NCBI RefSeq assembly: GCF_001593005.1
Contig: NZ_LQZQ01000001.1
Coordinates: 1 to 64,000 of the forward strand
DNA from: Roseivirga ehrenbergii
GTDB taxonomy: Bacteria; Bacteroidota; Bacteroidia; Cytophagales; Cyclobacteriaceae
Direction: 5' to 3'
Length of the DNA: 64,000 nucleotides
The translations under genes and the position numbers were made by a program. The notes beneath the pieces are model-generated. The model made no database searches. It was not told where the DNA came from and saw nothing but the letters and a program-made list of their open reading frames with translations. Below are positions 35,057 through 45,236 of the stretch, in pieces. The first letter of the stretch is position 1. Each line of letters starts with the position of its first letter.

Positions 35057-35650
35057 ATGTTTGCATACGTAAAAGGTAAACTCGCCTACAAGGATCCGAC
35101 TTTTGTAATCATTGATATTCAAGGAGTTGGGTATGAAATCAAAATATCACTGAATACTTATTCCCAAATCAAGGATGAAGAGCAATGCAAACTCTTTACT
35201 TACTTCCATGTAAAGGAAGACATTCAAGTACTTTATGGCTTTGCCGATGAGGCAGAAAAAAAACTTTTTACGCTACTCATTTCGATTTCAGGTATCGGCC
35301 CTTCTATTGGCCTTATGTTCTTGTCATCGTTAAGTCCTTCTGAAATTATAAATGCCATTGCCACTGAAAATGTAGCCACCATTCAAGGAGTGAAAGGTGT
35401 AGGCGCAAAAACTGCTCAAAGGGTCATTTTAGAACTTAAAGATAAAGTAGGAAAAGAGTCTGCTGATATGGCAGGAGGAAATATTACCTCTTCCTCCATT
35501 AATACTATAAGAAACGAAGCCTTAGCTGCGTTAGTAACTCTAGGCATCAACAAGGTGGCTGCACAAAAAAGTATTGACAAAATTTTGAAAAATTCTGAAG
35601 GGCAAATTTCACTCGAAGAATTGATCAAATTGGCACTAAAAGCGGCCTGA
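35057..35650 (+). CDS. ruvA: Holliday junction DNA helicase subunit RuvA
   Basis: The 197-residue junction-binding subunit that loads RuvB for branch migration. Domain I (OB fold) is MFAYVKGKLAYKDPTFVIID. Domain II carries two helix-hairpin-helix motifs, LISISGIGPSIGLMFLSSLS and TIQGVKGVGAKTAQRVILEL. Domain III is the C-terminal RuvB-binding bundle (LAALVTLGINKVAAQKSID). Length is normal. sprA starts 13 bp downstream, so ruvA and sprA are probably one transcript, an order I believe is common in Bacteroidota. Confidence 0.95.
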   Translation: MFAYVKGKLAYKDPTFVIIDIQGVGYEIKISLNTYSQIKDEEQCKLFTYFHVKEDIQVLYGFADEAEKKLFTLLISISGIGPSIGLMFLSSLSPSEIINAIATENVATIQGVKGVGAKTAQRVILELKDKVGKESADMAGGNITSSSINTIRNEALAALVTLGINKVAAQKSIDKILKNSEGQISLEELIKLALKAA

Positions 35651-35663
35651 TTTTTAGGAAGAC

Positions 35664-38600
35664 TTGATCAACCAAACCATCAAAATATTACTCCTGATTT
35701 GCATAGGGTTCACCTTTTTAGGTGGGGCTACTAAAGCCTATGCCTATGAACAACAACAGGACTCTACTAGCATTAGCTCTGACACTACTGAATATATAAA
35801 AACCACATACCCCAACTTTGGGCTGAGGTACCGCGTTGGTGATCCTCTCACGAATAGAAGATTAAAATCACCCTTACTTTTCAATAACCTAAACTTCTTT
35901 AATCAAGAATACAGATTGGATACGGGTAAATCTTTGGTGTATAGCGAAAAATTTGGAAGTCAATTTTTGGGCCCTCCTACCCTAATCCCCTTTAATGTAG
36001 CCCTTCAGCAAAGAGAAGAGCAGGGAAATAGAGAGTTTTTGGCCGAAAAAGCCAAAGCCCAAGACGGAGAAAGCGCAGTGAGCAACCGCGGGCAACTTAT
36101 CCCTCCTATTGCTTTAAGCCCCTTTTTTGATAGGCTCTTCGGTGGTGATGAAATCAATATCCAAACCAGCGGTTTCGTTCAATTAGATTTTGGTGGGCAA
36201 TTTCAGAGGGTAGACAACCCTGCAATCCCCATTAGGCAACAACGAACGGGTGGTTTTGAATTTGACCAAAACATTCAAATGAGCTTGCAAGGCAGTATCG
36301 GTTCCAAACTTAAAATTGGTGCCAACTTTGACAACCGTAACTCCTTTGATTTTGAAAATCAGCTCAAAGTAGAATTTGGCGGCTTGGAATCTGACATTGT
36401 GAAAGCCATTGAACTGGGAGACGTAAGTTTACCAGTAGCTAACAGCCTGATCAGTGGTGCTCAAAACCTTTTTGGTTTCAAAACTCAGTTGCAGTTTGGG
36501 CGACTTTACGTTACTGCCTTAGCTGCTACCCAGCGTGGTCAATCTCAATCTATTGAAGTTGAAGGTGGAATTCAAAGAAACGAATTCGAAATCAGAGCTT
36601 CTGACTATGATGAAAACAGACACTTTTTCCTAGGTCAGTTTTTCAGAGACAATTACGAAAACTGGCTGAGAAGTATTCCATCAGTTATTTCTGGACTGCA
36701 GGTGACAAGGGTTGAAGTTTATGTGCTTAACAGAACCAACAACACCCAAACACTTAGAAATTTTGTAGCCTTTATGGACTTGGGGGAAGGCGACAGAATT
36801 TATAGAGAAAACAATGCTTTTGTAGGAAATGGCACCCCAAACTCACCTACAAACAACGATGCTAACAGCTTATATCAAAACCTAGTTAATGATCCCCGCT
36901 TACGTCAGGCAGACCAACTGAGCTCTATTTTAGAAGATGAAAAAGGTCTGGAAAAAGCACTGGATTTTGAAAAAGTAACAGGCGCCCGAAAACTTGACCC
37001 ATCGGAATATTACTTCAACAGCCAACTCGGGTTTATCTCATTAAGCAGGCAATTACAAAGCGATGAAGTGTTAGCTGTTTCATACGAATATAGCTACCAA
37101 GGAAGACGGTTTAAAGTAGGAGAGCTTACAGAGGATTATCAAAATAGAACTGAAAGCGAAGCCATTTTCCTGAAATTACTTCGACCAAGTAAAATCAATA
37201 CCCAAGTACCTACTTGGGATTTAATGATGAAAAACATTTACAACCTAAACGCTTCAAACATTAGCAAAGAAGCCTTTCAGCTGAGAGTAATTTACAGAGA
37301 TGACAACACAGGGATTGACAACCCAAGTTTGCACGAAGGAGAAAACACCAAAGATGTTCCGCTCATTAGAATTTTGGGATTGGACAAATTAAACCAAAGT
37401 GGAGACCCGCAACCCGATGCTAACTTCGATTTTGTTGAAGACTTAACCATTAACACGGAGCGTGGTTACATGCTTTTCCCTGTACTGGAACCCTTTGGGC
37501 AAACCCTAGAGAATAAATTTGCTGCGGGAGAACAGTTTCTAGTGGATAAATACGTTTTCGATACACTCTACCGCACAACAAAAGCCGATGCTGAGTTGGT
37601 ATCACGGCTCAATAAGTTTTATATCAAAGGAAGTTTACAATCAGGTTCTTCTAATGAAATCAACCTTAATGCCTATCAAATATCACCTGGTAGTGTGCAA
37701 GTGTTAGCAGGAAACACTCCTCTTATTGAAGGCTCCGACTACACGGTTGATTATTCTTTGGGCAAAGTGAATATTATTAATCCTTCAATTCTAAATTCAG
37801 GAAAAAAAATCAGGGTAAATTATGAAAAGGCCGACCTATTTAATTTCCAATCACGCACATTAGTTGGAACACGTTTAGACTATATATTAAACCCTAAAAC
37901 AAATTTCGGATTCACATTTCTGAACCTAAATGAACGTCCGCAACTCACTCGTGTAGGCATTGGAAATGAGCCAGTAAACAATACTGTTTGGGGGCTCGAT
38001 GTAAACTATAGTGATGAATCTCGCTTCCTTACTAAAATGGTAGACGCGCTTCCATTTATTGATACCAAAGCGCCTTCTACTGTTACTTTTAGTGGAGAAA
38101 TGGCACATCTTATTCCAGGCACTTCTAACAAAGTAGACGGAGTAGGCACTTCTTATATAGATGACTTTGAATCGACAGTCACTCCTTTTAGTTTAAACAA
38201 CCCAATCAGCTGGAAATTTGGATCCACCCCAAAAACAGACGATAACAAATTCGACAAAAGTAATGAAACAGCCGACAGGCTTGGGGCAAACTACAAAAGA
38301 GCCAAACTGGCTTGGTACACCATCGACAACGTAATCTATAGAAGTACAGGAAGGTCAAGACCACAAAATATAACAGCGGCTGATTTAGAAAACCATTACG
38401 TTCGTTCTGTTGGCCAAAACGAAGTAATTAAAAGAGATGCCCAGCAAATAATTGTAAACGAGCCTTCGTTCGACTTGGCTTATTACCCATCAGAAAGAGG
38501 CATTTACAACTATAACCCAAATCTAACGCCAGAAGGGTTTTTACCTGACCCGAAATCTAACTTCGGAGCCATTACTCGTGCCATTTCAAATGAAGTCGAT

Positions 38601-41600
38601 TTTGATAAAACCAATATTGAGTACATCGAATTTTGGATGATGGATCCATTTATCAATACAACCAACGGAACACCCAACAACCCAAGGGGGCTCATCGATG
38701 ATGGTATTAATACCCCAAAATCAAACACCACAGGGGGAAAGTTTATTCTGAACCTTGGTAGTATTTCTGAAGATTTAATGAAAGATGAAAGGCATGCCTT
38801 CGAGCAAGGGCTGCCTGCTGATGGCGACCCAAGTATTGAAAATGTAGTAGAAAACGAATGGGGCCGAGTGACACGTCAGCCTTATCTAAACCCTGCATTT
38901 GATAACTCTGGGGACGCTAGGGCTAATCAAGATGTTGGACTTGATGGATTAAAATCTTCTGATGAGCTTACCTTTTTCGCTAATTACTTGAGTTCGCTTA
39001 ACGTAAATGCTACTGCCAGACAACAAATTGAAGCCGACCCTTCAGGTGATAACTTTCAATACTATTTGGGAGACGATTTAGATATAAAAGATGCTAAAGT
39101 TTTAGAGCGATACAAAAACTTCAATGGTTTAGAAGGGAACAGCCCAATAAATAATGGCAACCAACTTTACACACCTTCATCTACCAACTTACCAGACAAT
39201 GAGGATTTAAACCGAGATAACACGCTAAACGACCTAGAAGAATACTATGAATACGAATTGAATTTAAAACCAGGGCAACTCGAAGTAGGTAAAAATAACA
39301 TTGTCGATCAGGTTTCAAACCCTATTGGCGACAGTGGAGATATTGTGAACTGGTACCTATTCCGTATTCCTGTAAGAAAACCCGATCGTGTTCAAGGAAA
39401 TATCAATGGCTTCAAATCTATTCGCTACATGCGTACTTATTTCACTGACTTTGAAGAACCAGTAGTGCTTAGGCTTGTAAATTTCAGATTGGTTGGAAGC
39501 CAGTGGAGAACATTCCAAGAAAGCCTGTTCGAAAAAGGTTTGAACGAAATTCCAGAACCTTCAGACCCGAACTTTACGGTTTCTGTAGTTAGTATCGAAG
39601 AAAACAGCCAAGGTAGTCAGGGCAGACCTCCATATGTTTTGCCACCAGGAATAGAACGTGATAGAGATAATACTTCGGCCGTAGAAAGAAGACGCAATGA
39701 ACAATCGCTACAACTTTGTGTAGACGACTTGAGAGATAAAGATGCCCGTGCAGTATTTAAAAATGTAAGTCAGGACATGGTGAACTACGGAAGAATCAAA
39801 ATGTTTCTTCATGCCGATAGCCAAGATAATCTAGCTCCAGGAGAAGTAACTGCTTTTCTAAGGCTTGGTACGGACTTTACCGAAAACTACTACGAAATTG
39901 AAGTACCATTGACCATGACTCCATCGGGATTATTATCTCCAGAAGACATTTGGCCAGAAGAAAATGAAATCGACCTAGCCTTCAGTAGTTTGTACGAAGT
40001 TAAATCTAGACGAAACGCTAGCAATGCCAACCTCAGCTTACCTTATACCGAAACCGTTGATCGCTATAATATCACGGTGGTTGGAAGACCAGACTTAAGT
40101 ACTGTTCAAACCCTAATGATTGGAGTGAGGAACCCAAGCTCTCCAGACTTAGAACCAAAGAGCTTTTGTATTTGGGCCAACGAACTTCGTGTAACAGATT
40201 TCGATTCAAATTCTGGAATTGCTGCCAACGCTAGGCTCGATGCCCAATTAGCAGATTTAGGAAACGTATCGGCTTCATTAAGGCATTCAGGTATTGGCTT
40301 TGGAGGAATTGCCGATAAAATTTCTGATAGAAACAGAGAAAAAACTACACAGTATGATATTTCTACCAGCTTAAAATTGGGCAAGTTCTTTCCAGAGAAT
40401 TGGGGTATTGAACTCCCCGCTTATTTTAGCTTAGAAAATTCCCGATCAATCCCTCAGTATGATCCACTCGATCCTGATTTACCATTGGAAGATGTACTTA
40501 ATTCCTTCGAAACAAAGGAAGAAAGAGACGCATACTACAACAAAGTAGTAGATCAATCGAAGCGAAGAAGTTTCAACTTCTCTAATGTGCGAAAAAGAAG
40601 AGTTAACGCAGATGCTCCAAAACGCATTTACGACATAGAAAACTTGAGCTTTACTTATGCCTATAACGAAATCACTAGAAGCAACATTAACACCGCCTCT
40701 TATGATTACAAAAATTACAGAGGAGCAATAACGTATAGCTATCAACCAATGGAATGGTTTATTGAACCATTCAAAAACATAGGTTTTTTAGGCTCAAAAT
40801 GGCTTCAAATTATTAAAGACATTAACTTCAATTTAGTACCAAACTCAATTACTATTAATGGCAATGTAAACCGAAGTTTCTTAAAAACTCAGCTAAGAAA
40901 TTCAGACCTTGGCACTGAAGGGATAGATCCATACTTTGAAAAGTCGTTCACCTTCGACAGAAGCTATGCGGTAAATTGGAACCTGACCAAAGCACTAACA
41001 CTAGATTACTTCGCAAACGTAAATGCTATTATTGACGAACCTGAAGGGGATATTAATACCGATATAAAAAGAGATTCCGTTTGGACCAACTTTAAAAACT
41101 TTGGCCGAATAAAGAATTACACCCACACCATTAATTCTAGCTACACCCTACCCTTTGAAAAAATTCCTGTTACGAATTGGCTAAACTCTACGGTAAGTTA
41201 TGCCTCTACTTATAACTGGAAAGCTGGTGCCATCGGTCAAGCTGATAGTTTGGGAAATTATGCAGGCAATACACGCATAATCAAACTAAATGGGAAGATT
41301 GATATGCAAAAAATCTATAATAATATTGGACTACTAAAAAAGATAAACTCACCTACCCGTAGTAGGACTCGACCAACAGGAATAGCAGCAAACGACACAA
41401 CCAAACAACGAAAAACCATTGATCAGATGCCAGCTTTAAAGGCCTTGTTAAGAGCCGTTATGATGGTAAGAAGCGCTACTTTCGATTACTCTGTTGCACA
41501 AGGAACCGTACTGCCAGGCTATATGCCTGATGTTTTCCTTTTTGGGCTCGATGAAGATATGAAAAATCCTAGTCTGGGCTTTATTGTCGGTAGTCAAAAT

Positions 41601-42794
41601 GCGGCAATACGCAGGCAGCTGGCCTATGATGGACTTTATGCGCAAAGCACATTCCTAACCGCCCCGTTTACACAAGACAAAAATATGAGCTTTAACTACT
41701 CAACAGTATTAGAACCGTTTGGCGATTTCAGGATAACCCTAACAGGAAGAAAAACGCACTCTGAAAATTATCAAGAGATATTTAGACGAGATGATGTTGC
41801 AGGCGATTACTTAAGCATTAACCCAAATCGAACCGGTACCTATATTGTGTCTTTCAACATGATAAAAACTGCTTTTGAAAAAGACGATAGCAATGACGAC
41901 TCTCCTCTATTTGCCAATTTTGAAACCTATAGAAATATCTTAAAATCTAGATTAGATCAGTCGAATGATGCAGGAACTTATGACCTTAACTCTCAAGATG
42001 TAGTAATCCCAGCATTTTTGGCAGCCTATTCAGGTCAAAGCCCAGATGAGATTAAAACCTCAGCATTCCCACGTCTTCCTATACCGGGCTGGTCCTTGAA
42101 TTATCGAGGATTAACAAAGATTGATGCCGTTAAAGAGTTATTTAGTACGGTGAGTATCAGCCATGCTTACAGCAGTCAGTACAGTGTAAGTAATTACATC
42201 AACTCGGCTTTATATACCTCAAACCTAACTTTAGATAATCAACTTAATGATTATGGTTTGGCAGATCAGTTTAATGAAGACGGCAATTTGGTGCCTATTT
42301 TCACTTCTCAGCAAGTAGTTCTTTCAGAAAAATTTTCTCCGCTAGTGGGCATAAATTTAAAAACAACCAGTAGTTGGAATCTTGATGTCAATTACTCCAA
42401 GGAAAGAAACGTAGCGCTGAACTTATCTAATATCCAAGTCACAGAACGGTCAGCAAACGATATCAGCATGACCTTAGGCTACACCAAAGCAGGAGTGAAA
42501 ATTCCATTTAGAATTAGAGGAAGAAAAGAGACTCTGCCAAATGAATTACGCTTTAACATGACTTTTAGTCTAAGAGATAACAAAACGGTTCAGCGAAGAA
42601 TTGACGAATCAAGCATTGTTACAGAAGGGATCAAAATTTTCCAATTGAACCCAACAGTAGAGTATAATATAAGCGATGCACTTCAAGTTGCTTTCTATTT
42701 TGAGAAGAATATAAACGAGCCAAGAGTGACCACAAGCTTCTTAAATGCTAGAACTGCCTTTGGTGGAAGAATTAGATTCAGTTTGTCTCAATAA
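35664..42794 (+). CDS. sprA: Type IX secretion outer-membrane translocon SprA (Sov)
   Basis: A 2376-residue protein with signal peptide (INQTIKILLLICIGFTFLGG, cleavage near AYA). SprA forms the giant 36-strand outer-membrane barrel through which T9SS cargo leaves the periplasm and is required for gliding in Flavobacterium. Family features seen: PNFGLRYRVGDPLTNRR near the N-terminus; ISLQGSIGSKLKIGANFDN-type strands; FGGDEINIQTSGFVQLDFGG; GTSYIDDFESTVTPFSL in the middle; and a long run of alternating beta strands ending FGGRIRFSLSQ. The C-terminal residue pattern closes the barrel. The length agrees with the family (about 2300-2500). The start is TTG at 35664. Confidence 0.95.
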   Translation: MINQTIKILLLICIGFTFLGGATKAYAYEQQQDSTSISSDTTEYIKTTYPNFGLRYRVGDPLTNRRLKSPLLFNNLNFFNQEYRLDTGKSLVYSEKFGSQFLGPPTLIPFNVALQQREEQGNREFLAEKAKAQDGESAVSNRGQLIPPIALSPFFDRLFGGDEINIQTSGFVQLDFGGQFQRVDNPAIPIRQQRTGGFEFDQNIQMSLQGSIGSKLKIGANFDNRNSFDFENQLKVEFGGLESDIVKAIELGDVSLPVANSLISGAQNLFGFKTQLQFGRLYVTALAATQRGQSQSIEVEGGIQRNEFEIRASDYDENRHFFLGQFFRDNYENWLRSIPSVISGLQVTRVEVYVLNRTNNTQTLRNFVAFMDLGEGDRIYRENNAFVGNGTPNSPTNNDANSLYQNLVNDPRLRQADQLSSILEDEKGLEKALDFEKVTGARKLDPSEYYFNSQLGFISLSRQLQSDEVLAVSYEYSYQGRRFKVGELTEDYQNRTESEAIFLKLLRPSKINTQVPTWDLMMKNIYNLNASNISKEAFQLRVIYRDDNTGIDNPSLHEGENTKDVPLIRILGLDKLNQSGDPQPDANFDFVEDLTINTERGYMLFPVLEPFGQTLENKFAAGEQFLVDKYVFDTLYRTTKADAELVSRLNKFYIKGSLQSGSSNEINLNAYQISPGSVQVLAGNTPLIEGSDYTVDYSLGKVNIINPSILNSGKKIRVNYEKADLFNFQSRTLVGTRLDYILNPKTNFGFTFLNLNERPQLTRVGIGNEPVNNTVWGLDVNYSDESRFLTKMVDALPFIDTKAPSTVTFSGEMAHLIPGTSNKVDGVGTSYIDDFESTVTPFSLNNPISWKFGSTPKTDDNKFDKSNETADRLGANYKRAKLAWYTIDNVIYRSTGRSRPQNITAADLENHYVRSVGQNEVIKRDAQQIIVNEPSFDLAYYPSERGIYNYNPNLTPEGFLPDPKSNFGAITRAISNEVDFDKTNIEYIEFWMMDPFINTTNGTPNNPRGLIDDGINTPKSNTTGGKFILNLGSISEDLMKDERHAFEQGLPADGDPSIENVVENEWGRVTRQPYLNPAFDNSGDARANQDVGLDGLKSSDELTFFANYLSSLNVNATARQQIEADPSGDNFQYYLGDDLDIKDAKVLERYKNFNGLEGNSPINNGNQLYTPSSTNLPDNEDLNRDNTLNDLEEYYEYELNLKPGQLEVGKNNIVDQVSNPIGDSGDIVNWYLFRIPVRKPDRVQGNINGFKSIRYMRTYFTDFEEPVVLRLVNFRLVGSQWRTFQESLFEKGLNEIPEPSDPNFTVSVVSIEENSQGSQGRPPYVLPPGIERDRDNTSAVERRRNEQSLQLCVDDLRDKDARAVFKNVSQDMVNYGRIKMFLHADSQDNLAPGEVTAFLRLGTDFTENYYEIEVPLTMTPSGLLSPEDIWPEENEIDLAFSSLYEVKSRRNASNANLSLPYTETVDRYNITVVGRPDLSTVQTLMIGVRNPSSPDLEPKSFCIWANELRVTDFDSNSGIAANARLDAQLADLGNVSASLRHSGIGFGGIADKISDRNREKTTQYDISTSLKLGKFFPENWGIELPAYFSLENSRSIPQYDPLDPDLPLEDVLNSFETKEERDAYYNKVVDQSKRRSFNFSNVRKRRVNADAPKRIYDIENLSFTYAYNEITRSNINTASYDYKNYRGAITYSYQPMEWFIEPFKNIGFLGSKWLQIIKDINFNLVPNSITINGNVNRSFLKTQLRNSDLGTEGIDPYFEKSFTFDRSYAVNWNLTKALTLDYFANVNAIIDEPEGDINTDIKRDSVWTNFKNFGRIKNYTHTINSSYTLPFEKIPVTNWLNSTVSYASTYNWKAGAIGQADSLGNYAGNTRIIKLNGKIDMQKIYNNIGLLKKINSPTRSRTRPTGIAANDTTKQRKTIDQMPALKALLRAVMMVRSATFDYSVAQGTVLPGYMPDVFLFGLDEDMKNPSLGFIVGSQNAAIRRQLAYDGLYAQSTFLTAPFTQDKNMSFNYSTVLEPFGDFRITLTGRKTHSENYQEIFRRDDVAGDYLSINPNRTGTYIVSFNMIKTAFEKDDSNDDSPLFANFETYRNILKSRLDQSNDAGTYDLNSQDVVIPAFLAAYSGQSPDEIKTSAFPRLPIPGWSLNYRGLTKIDAVKELFSTVSISHAYSSQYSVSNYINSALYTSNLTLDNQLNDYGLADQFNEDGNLVPIFTSQQVVLSEKFSPLVGINLKTTSSWNLDVNYSKERNVALNLSNIQVTERSANDISMTLGYTKAGVKIPFRIRGRKETLPNELRFNMTFSLRDNKTVQRRIDESSIVTEGIKIFQLNPTVEYNISDALQVAFYFEKNINEPRVTTSFLNARTAFGGRIRFSLSQ

Positions 42795-42820
42795 ACACTT
42801 ATTTTTCGCAAAAATCCGTT

Positions 42821-42828
42821 TATTTTTG
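42821..42828 (+). promoter_or_regulatory. -7 element upstream of gcvH
   Basis: Perfect TATTTTTG, ending 20 bases before the gcvH ATG. The -33 is not clear. The same AT-rich stretch (AATAAAC...GTTTATTTTT with an inner ATTTTT-CGC-AAAAAT) could form a hairpin ending sprA transcription. Confidence 0.55.
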
Positions 42829-42848
42829 GTCGAATTTATTTTAGAGAA

Positions 42849-43229
42849 ATGAACATACCAGAAAACTTATTGTATACCAAAGATCACGAGTGGATAAAGG
42901 TTGAAGGCGAAGAGGCAACAGTTGGAATTACTGATTTTGCTCAAAGCGAACTAGGTGATATCGTTTATGTTGAAATTGAAACAGAAGGTGATTCGCTTGA
43001 CAAAGAAGAGGTATTTGGCACTGTAGAAGCTGTTAAAACCGTATCTGACTTATTTATGCCACTTTCAGGTGAAGTAAAAGAGTTTAACAGTCAACTTGAA
43101 GACGCTCCAGAGACAGTGAACTCAGACCCTTATGGAGAAGGTTGGATGATCAAAATCACTATGAGTGATCCTTCAGAAGTAGACGGCCTAATGGATGCTA
43201 CTGCTTACAAAGCATTGATTGGTCATTAG
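42849..43229 (+). CDS. gcvH: Glycine cleavage system H protein
   Basis: The 126-residue lipoyl carrier that shuttles the aminomethyl group of glycine between the P, T and L proteins. It starts [20 protein letters not shown] and carries the lipoyl lysine K63 in [16 protein letters not shown]. The remaining landmarks are [17 protein letters not shown] and the C-terminal [12 protein letters not shown]. gcvT is 16 kb downstream and gcvP is not in the window. A VanZ-like gene follows after 14 bp. Confidence 0.96.
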   Translation: MNIPENLLYTKDHEWIKVEGEEATVGITDFAQSELGDIVYVEIETEGDSLDKEEVFGTVEAVKTVSDLFMPLSGEVKEFNSQLEDAPETVNSDPYGEGWMIKITMSDPSEVDGLMDATAYKALIGH

Positions 43230-43243
43230 ATCCAACTTACCCA

Positions 43244-43612
43244 TTGCGCTCGTTTATTAAACAGTATTGGGCCAGCGTATTATGGGCCATAGTTTTGGCA
43301 GTATTAATGTTATTGCCACAAGATTCTTTTCCAGAGTCTAAATTACTTTCATATGACAAACTAGCCCACTTGGGTGTTTTTGGAATTCTTAGTTTTTTAG
43401 TACTTCTAGGTAAAAGAAATAGAAAAGACAAAGCACGGCTTGAAAACAAATACCTAATACGTTCGTTAACTATATGCATAGTTTACGGATTGGTTTTGGA
43501 ATTATTGCAGTCCGTTGTACCTGGTAGAATGACAGATATCTATGATTTGCTCGCAAATACAATTGGAGCTATTGCAGGTGTCGTAGTTTTTTCTACTTTT
43601 ATAAAATATTAG
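43244..43612 (+). CDS. VanZ-like family membrane protein
   Basis: A 122-residue protein starting at TTG 43244, 14 bp after gcvH. It has three to four hydrophobic segments (WASVLWAIVLAVLMLLPQ, LAHLGVFGILSFLVLLGK, YGLVLELLQSVVPGRMTD, LANTIGAIAGVVVFSTF). The family motif KLAHLGVFGIL...GLVLELLQ...GRMTDIYDLLANTIGA is clear. VanZ-like proteins are small inner-membrane proteins; VanZ itself gives low teicoplanin resistance, but most homologues have no known function. Its stop lies inside a perfect inverted repeat. Confidence 0.88.
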   Translation: MRSFIKQYWASVLWAIVLAVLMLLPQDSFPESKLLSYDKLAHLGVFGILSFLVLLGKRNRKDKARLENKYLIRSLTICIVYGLVLELLQSVVPGRMTDIYDLLANTIGAIAGVVVFSTFIKY

Positions 43613-43632
43613 TTTGCGAATACCAAACTAAT
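43608..43632. repeat. 9-bp inverted repeat between the VanZ gene and the first TonB gene
   Basis: ATTAGTTTG-CGAATAC-CAAACTAAT, perfect stem. It overlaps the VanZ stop codon and the -33 element of the next promoter. It could be an operator or a weak terminator. Confidence 0.5.
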
Positions 43633-43644
43633 GTCATAGTTTTA
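43613..43644 (+). promoter_or_regulatory. Promoter of the first TonB gene
   Basis: TTTG at 43613-43616, 20-base spacer, TAGTTTTA at 43637-43644 (last base off consensus), ending 21 bases before the ATG. The -33 box lies in the 9-bp inverted repeat. Confidence 0.65.
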
Positions 43645-43665
43645 AAAGTGTAACTAAAAGAGATT

Positions 43666-44340
43666 ATGGAAGCTAAAAAGACTCCGTCAGCAGACTTGAA
43701 CAAAAAGTCGAGCCTATTCTTAGCAATAGGTCTGCTAGTGAGCCTTGGTATTACATTCGCTGCCTTTGAATGGAAAAAAACTGAAAAAGGTGAGTTGATG
43801 GATCTAGGCATGGCAACTGACGATTTTGAAGATTTAATTGAAATCCCACCAACCGAGCAACCACCACCCCCACCTCCTGTAAAACAGCAACCTCAAATTA
43901 TTGAGATTCCTGATGAAGAGGAGATCGAAGAAGAAATCGAGATCAATTTGGATGTGGAGATCACTGAAGAGCAAGAGGTTGAAGAAATTGTTTTTGAAGA
44001 AGAACCTGAAGAGGAAGTAGGAGATGAAATTTTCCTAATTGTTGAAGACAATGCTGAATTCCCAGGAGGTGACGCTGAATGGAACAAGTTCTTACAGAAA
44101 AACCTTAAATACCCTCGTTCTGCTCAAAGAATGGGAATCGAAGGTGCTGTGTTCTTATCTTTTGTGGTTGACAAAGAAGGTAAAATTTCAGACATCACTG
44201 TAACTAGAGGTATTGGAGGGGGCTGCGATGACGAAGCAGTTAGAGTTTTGGAGTCATCTCCAAGATGGACCCCAGGAAAGCAAAGAGGTAGAGCCGTTAA
44301 GTCAAGAATGGCCATCCGAATTCTTTTCAAACTTAAGTAA
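43666..44340 (+). CDS. TonB-family energy transducer, paralogue 1
   Basis: A 224-residue inner-membrane protein. A short N-terminal cytoplasmic stretch (MEAKKTPSADLNKKS) precedes one membrane helix (LFLAIGLLVSLGITFAAF), then a periplasmic linker with a proline run (EQPPPPPPVKQQPQ) and a very acidic stretch (about residues 83-125, rich in E). The TonB C-terminal domain starts near residue 130 (EFPGGDAEWNKFLQKNLKYP; GIEGAVFLSFVVDKEGKISD; ESSPRWTPGKQRGRAVKSRM). TonB transfers proton-motive energy to outer-membrane transporters. No ExbB/ExbD genes are adjacent. Two close paralogues follow, and each of the three has its own terminator. Confidence 0.92.
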   Translation: MEAKKTPSADLNKKSSLFLAIGLLVSLGITFAAFEWKKTEKGELMDLGMATDDFEDLIEIPPTEQPPPPPPVKQQPQIIEIPDEEEIEEEIEINLDVEITEEQEVEEIVFEEEPEEEVGDEIFLIVEDNAEFPGGDAEWNKFLQKNLKYPRSAQRMGIEGAVFLSFVVDKEGKISDITVTRGIGGGCDDEAVRVLESSPRWTPGKQRGRAVKSRMAIRILFKLK

Positions 44341-44343
44341 TAT

Positions 44344-44372
44344 AAAAAAGCCCAATGAACTTGGGCTTTTTT
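44344..44372 (+). terminator. Terminator after TonB paralogue 1
   Basis: AAAAAAGCCCAA-TGAAC-TTGGGCTTTTTT: perfect 12-bp stem with T-run, three bases after the stop. Confidence 0.9.
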
Positions 44373-44498
44373 AGTTTAACATTAACTAGTTTTTTAGTTT
44401 TATATTGAGTATGTTTAGTTAATGATTTATGCAGGCATAAAAATCAGTACCGCCTCTATAAATCGGTTAACAAATTCATAACCTTAAATTATAAAACT

Positions 44499-45167
44499 AT
44501 GGAAGCTAAGAAATCTCCATCGGCAGACATTAACAGAAAATCAAGCCTGTTTTTAGCCATTGGTCTGTTAGCTAGCCTAGGCATCACCTTTGTTGCTTTC
44601 GAATGGAAGCAACACGAAAGAGGTGAGCTTATGGACCTAGGCATGGCAATCAACGATTTTGATGATTTAATCGAAATACCCCCAACAGAGCAACCACCAC
44701 CAAAAGCTCCTCCTATTCAACAACCAAAAATCATTTCCATACCAGATGATGAGGAAATTGATGCGGATATAGAAATCAATATTGATGTGGAAATCACAGA
44801 ACAAACCGAAATAGCTGACCTGGTTTTTGAAGACCAGCCCGATGAAGTAGTTTCTGATGAACCATTCCTGATTGTAGAAGAGATGGCCAAATTTCCAGGG
44901 GACGGATGGAATAAGTTCTTAAACGATAACCTAAAATATCCGCGTCAGGCCCAGCGAATGGGGATTGACGGTGCCGTTGACCTTTCCTTTGTTGTCGATG
45001 CCAATGGTGTAATTTCCGATATTGAAGTAACACGTGGTATTGGGGGTGGTTGTGATGAAGAAGCGATTCGTGTGCTTAAATCTTCGCCAAAGTGGATTCC
45101 TGGGAAACAGAGAGGAGTAGCCGTGAAATCGAGAATGGCCATCAGAATTAAATTTCGACTGAAATAG
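44499..45167 (+). CDS. TonB-family energy transducer, paralogue 2
   Basis: A 222-residue protein strongly similar to paralogue 1 along its whole length: MEAKKSPSADINRKSSLFLA, membrane helix LFLAIGLLASLGITFVAF, LIEIPPTEQPPPKAPPIQQP, a shorter acidic linker (DDEEIDADIEINIDVEI) and the TonB C-terminal domain (KFPGDGWNKFLNDNLKYPRQ; GIDGAVDLSFVVDANGVISD; SSPKWIPGKQRGVAVKSRMA). It arose by recent tandem duplication, as the identity reaches into the N-terminus and linker. It differs mainly in the proline and glutamate content of the linker. A putative -7 box TATGTTTA lies at 44410-44417, but no -33 is clear. Confidence 0.92.
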   Translation: MEAKKSPSADINRKSSLFLAIGLLASLGITFVAFEWKQHERGELMDLGMAINDFDDLIEIPPTEQPPPKAPPIQQPKIISIPDDEEIDADIEINIDVEITEQTEIADLVFEDQPDEVVSDEPFLIVEEMAKFPGDGWNKFLNDNLKYPRQAQRMGIDGAVDLSFVVDANGVISDIEVTRGIGGGCDEEAIRVLKSSPKWIPGKQRGVAVKSRMAIRIKFRLK

Positions 45168-45173
45168 AAGAAC

Positions 45174-45195
45174 GCCCAATTGAATTGGGCTTTTT
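45174..45195 (+). terminator. Terminator after TonB paralogue 2
   Basis: GCCCAAT-TGA-ATTGGGC followed by five T, six bases after the stop. Confidence 0.85.
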
Positions 45196-45236
45196 CATCC
45201 CTCAAATAACTAAATAATTAGTTTAAATATAAAATT

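Noticed and set aside
43893-44087. Serine-rich frame opposite the first TonB gene
   Set aside because: It is the complement of the poly-glutamate linker and shows no start context or conservation.
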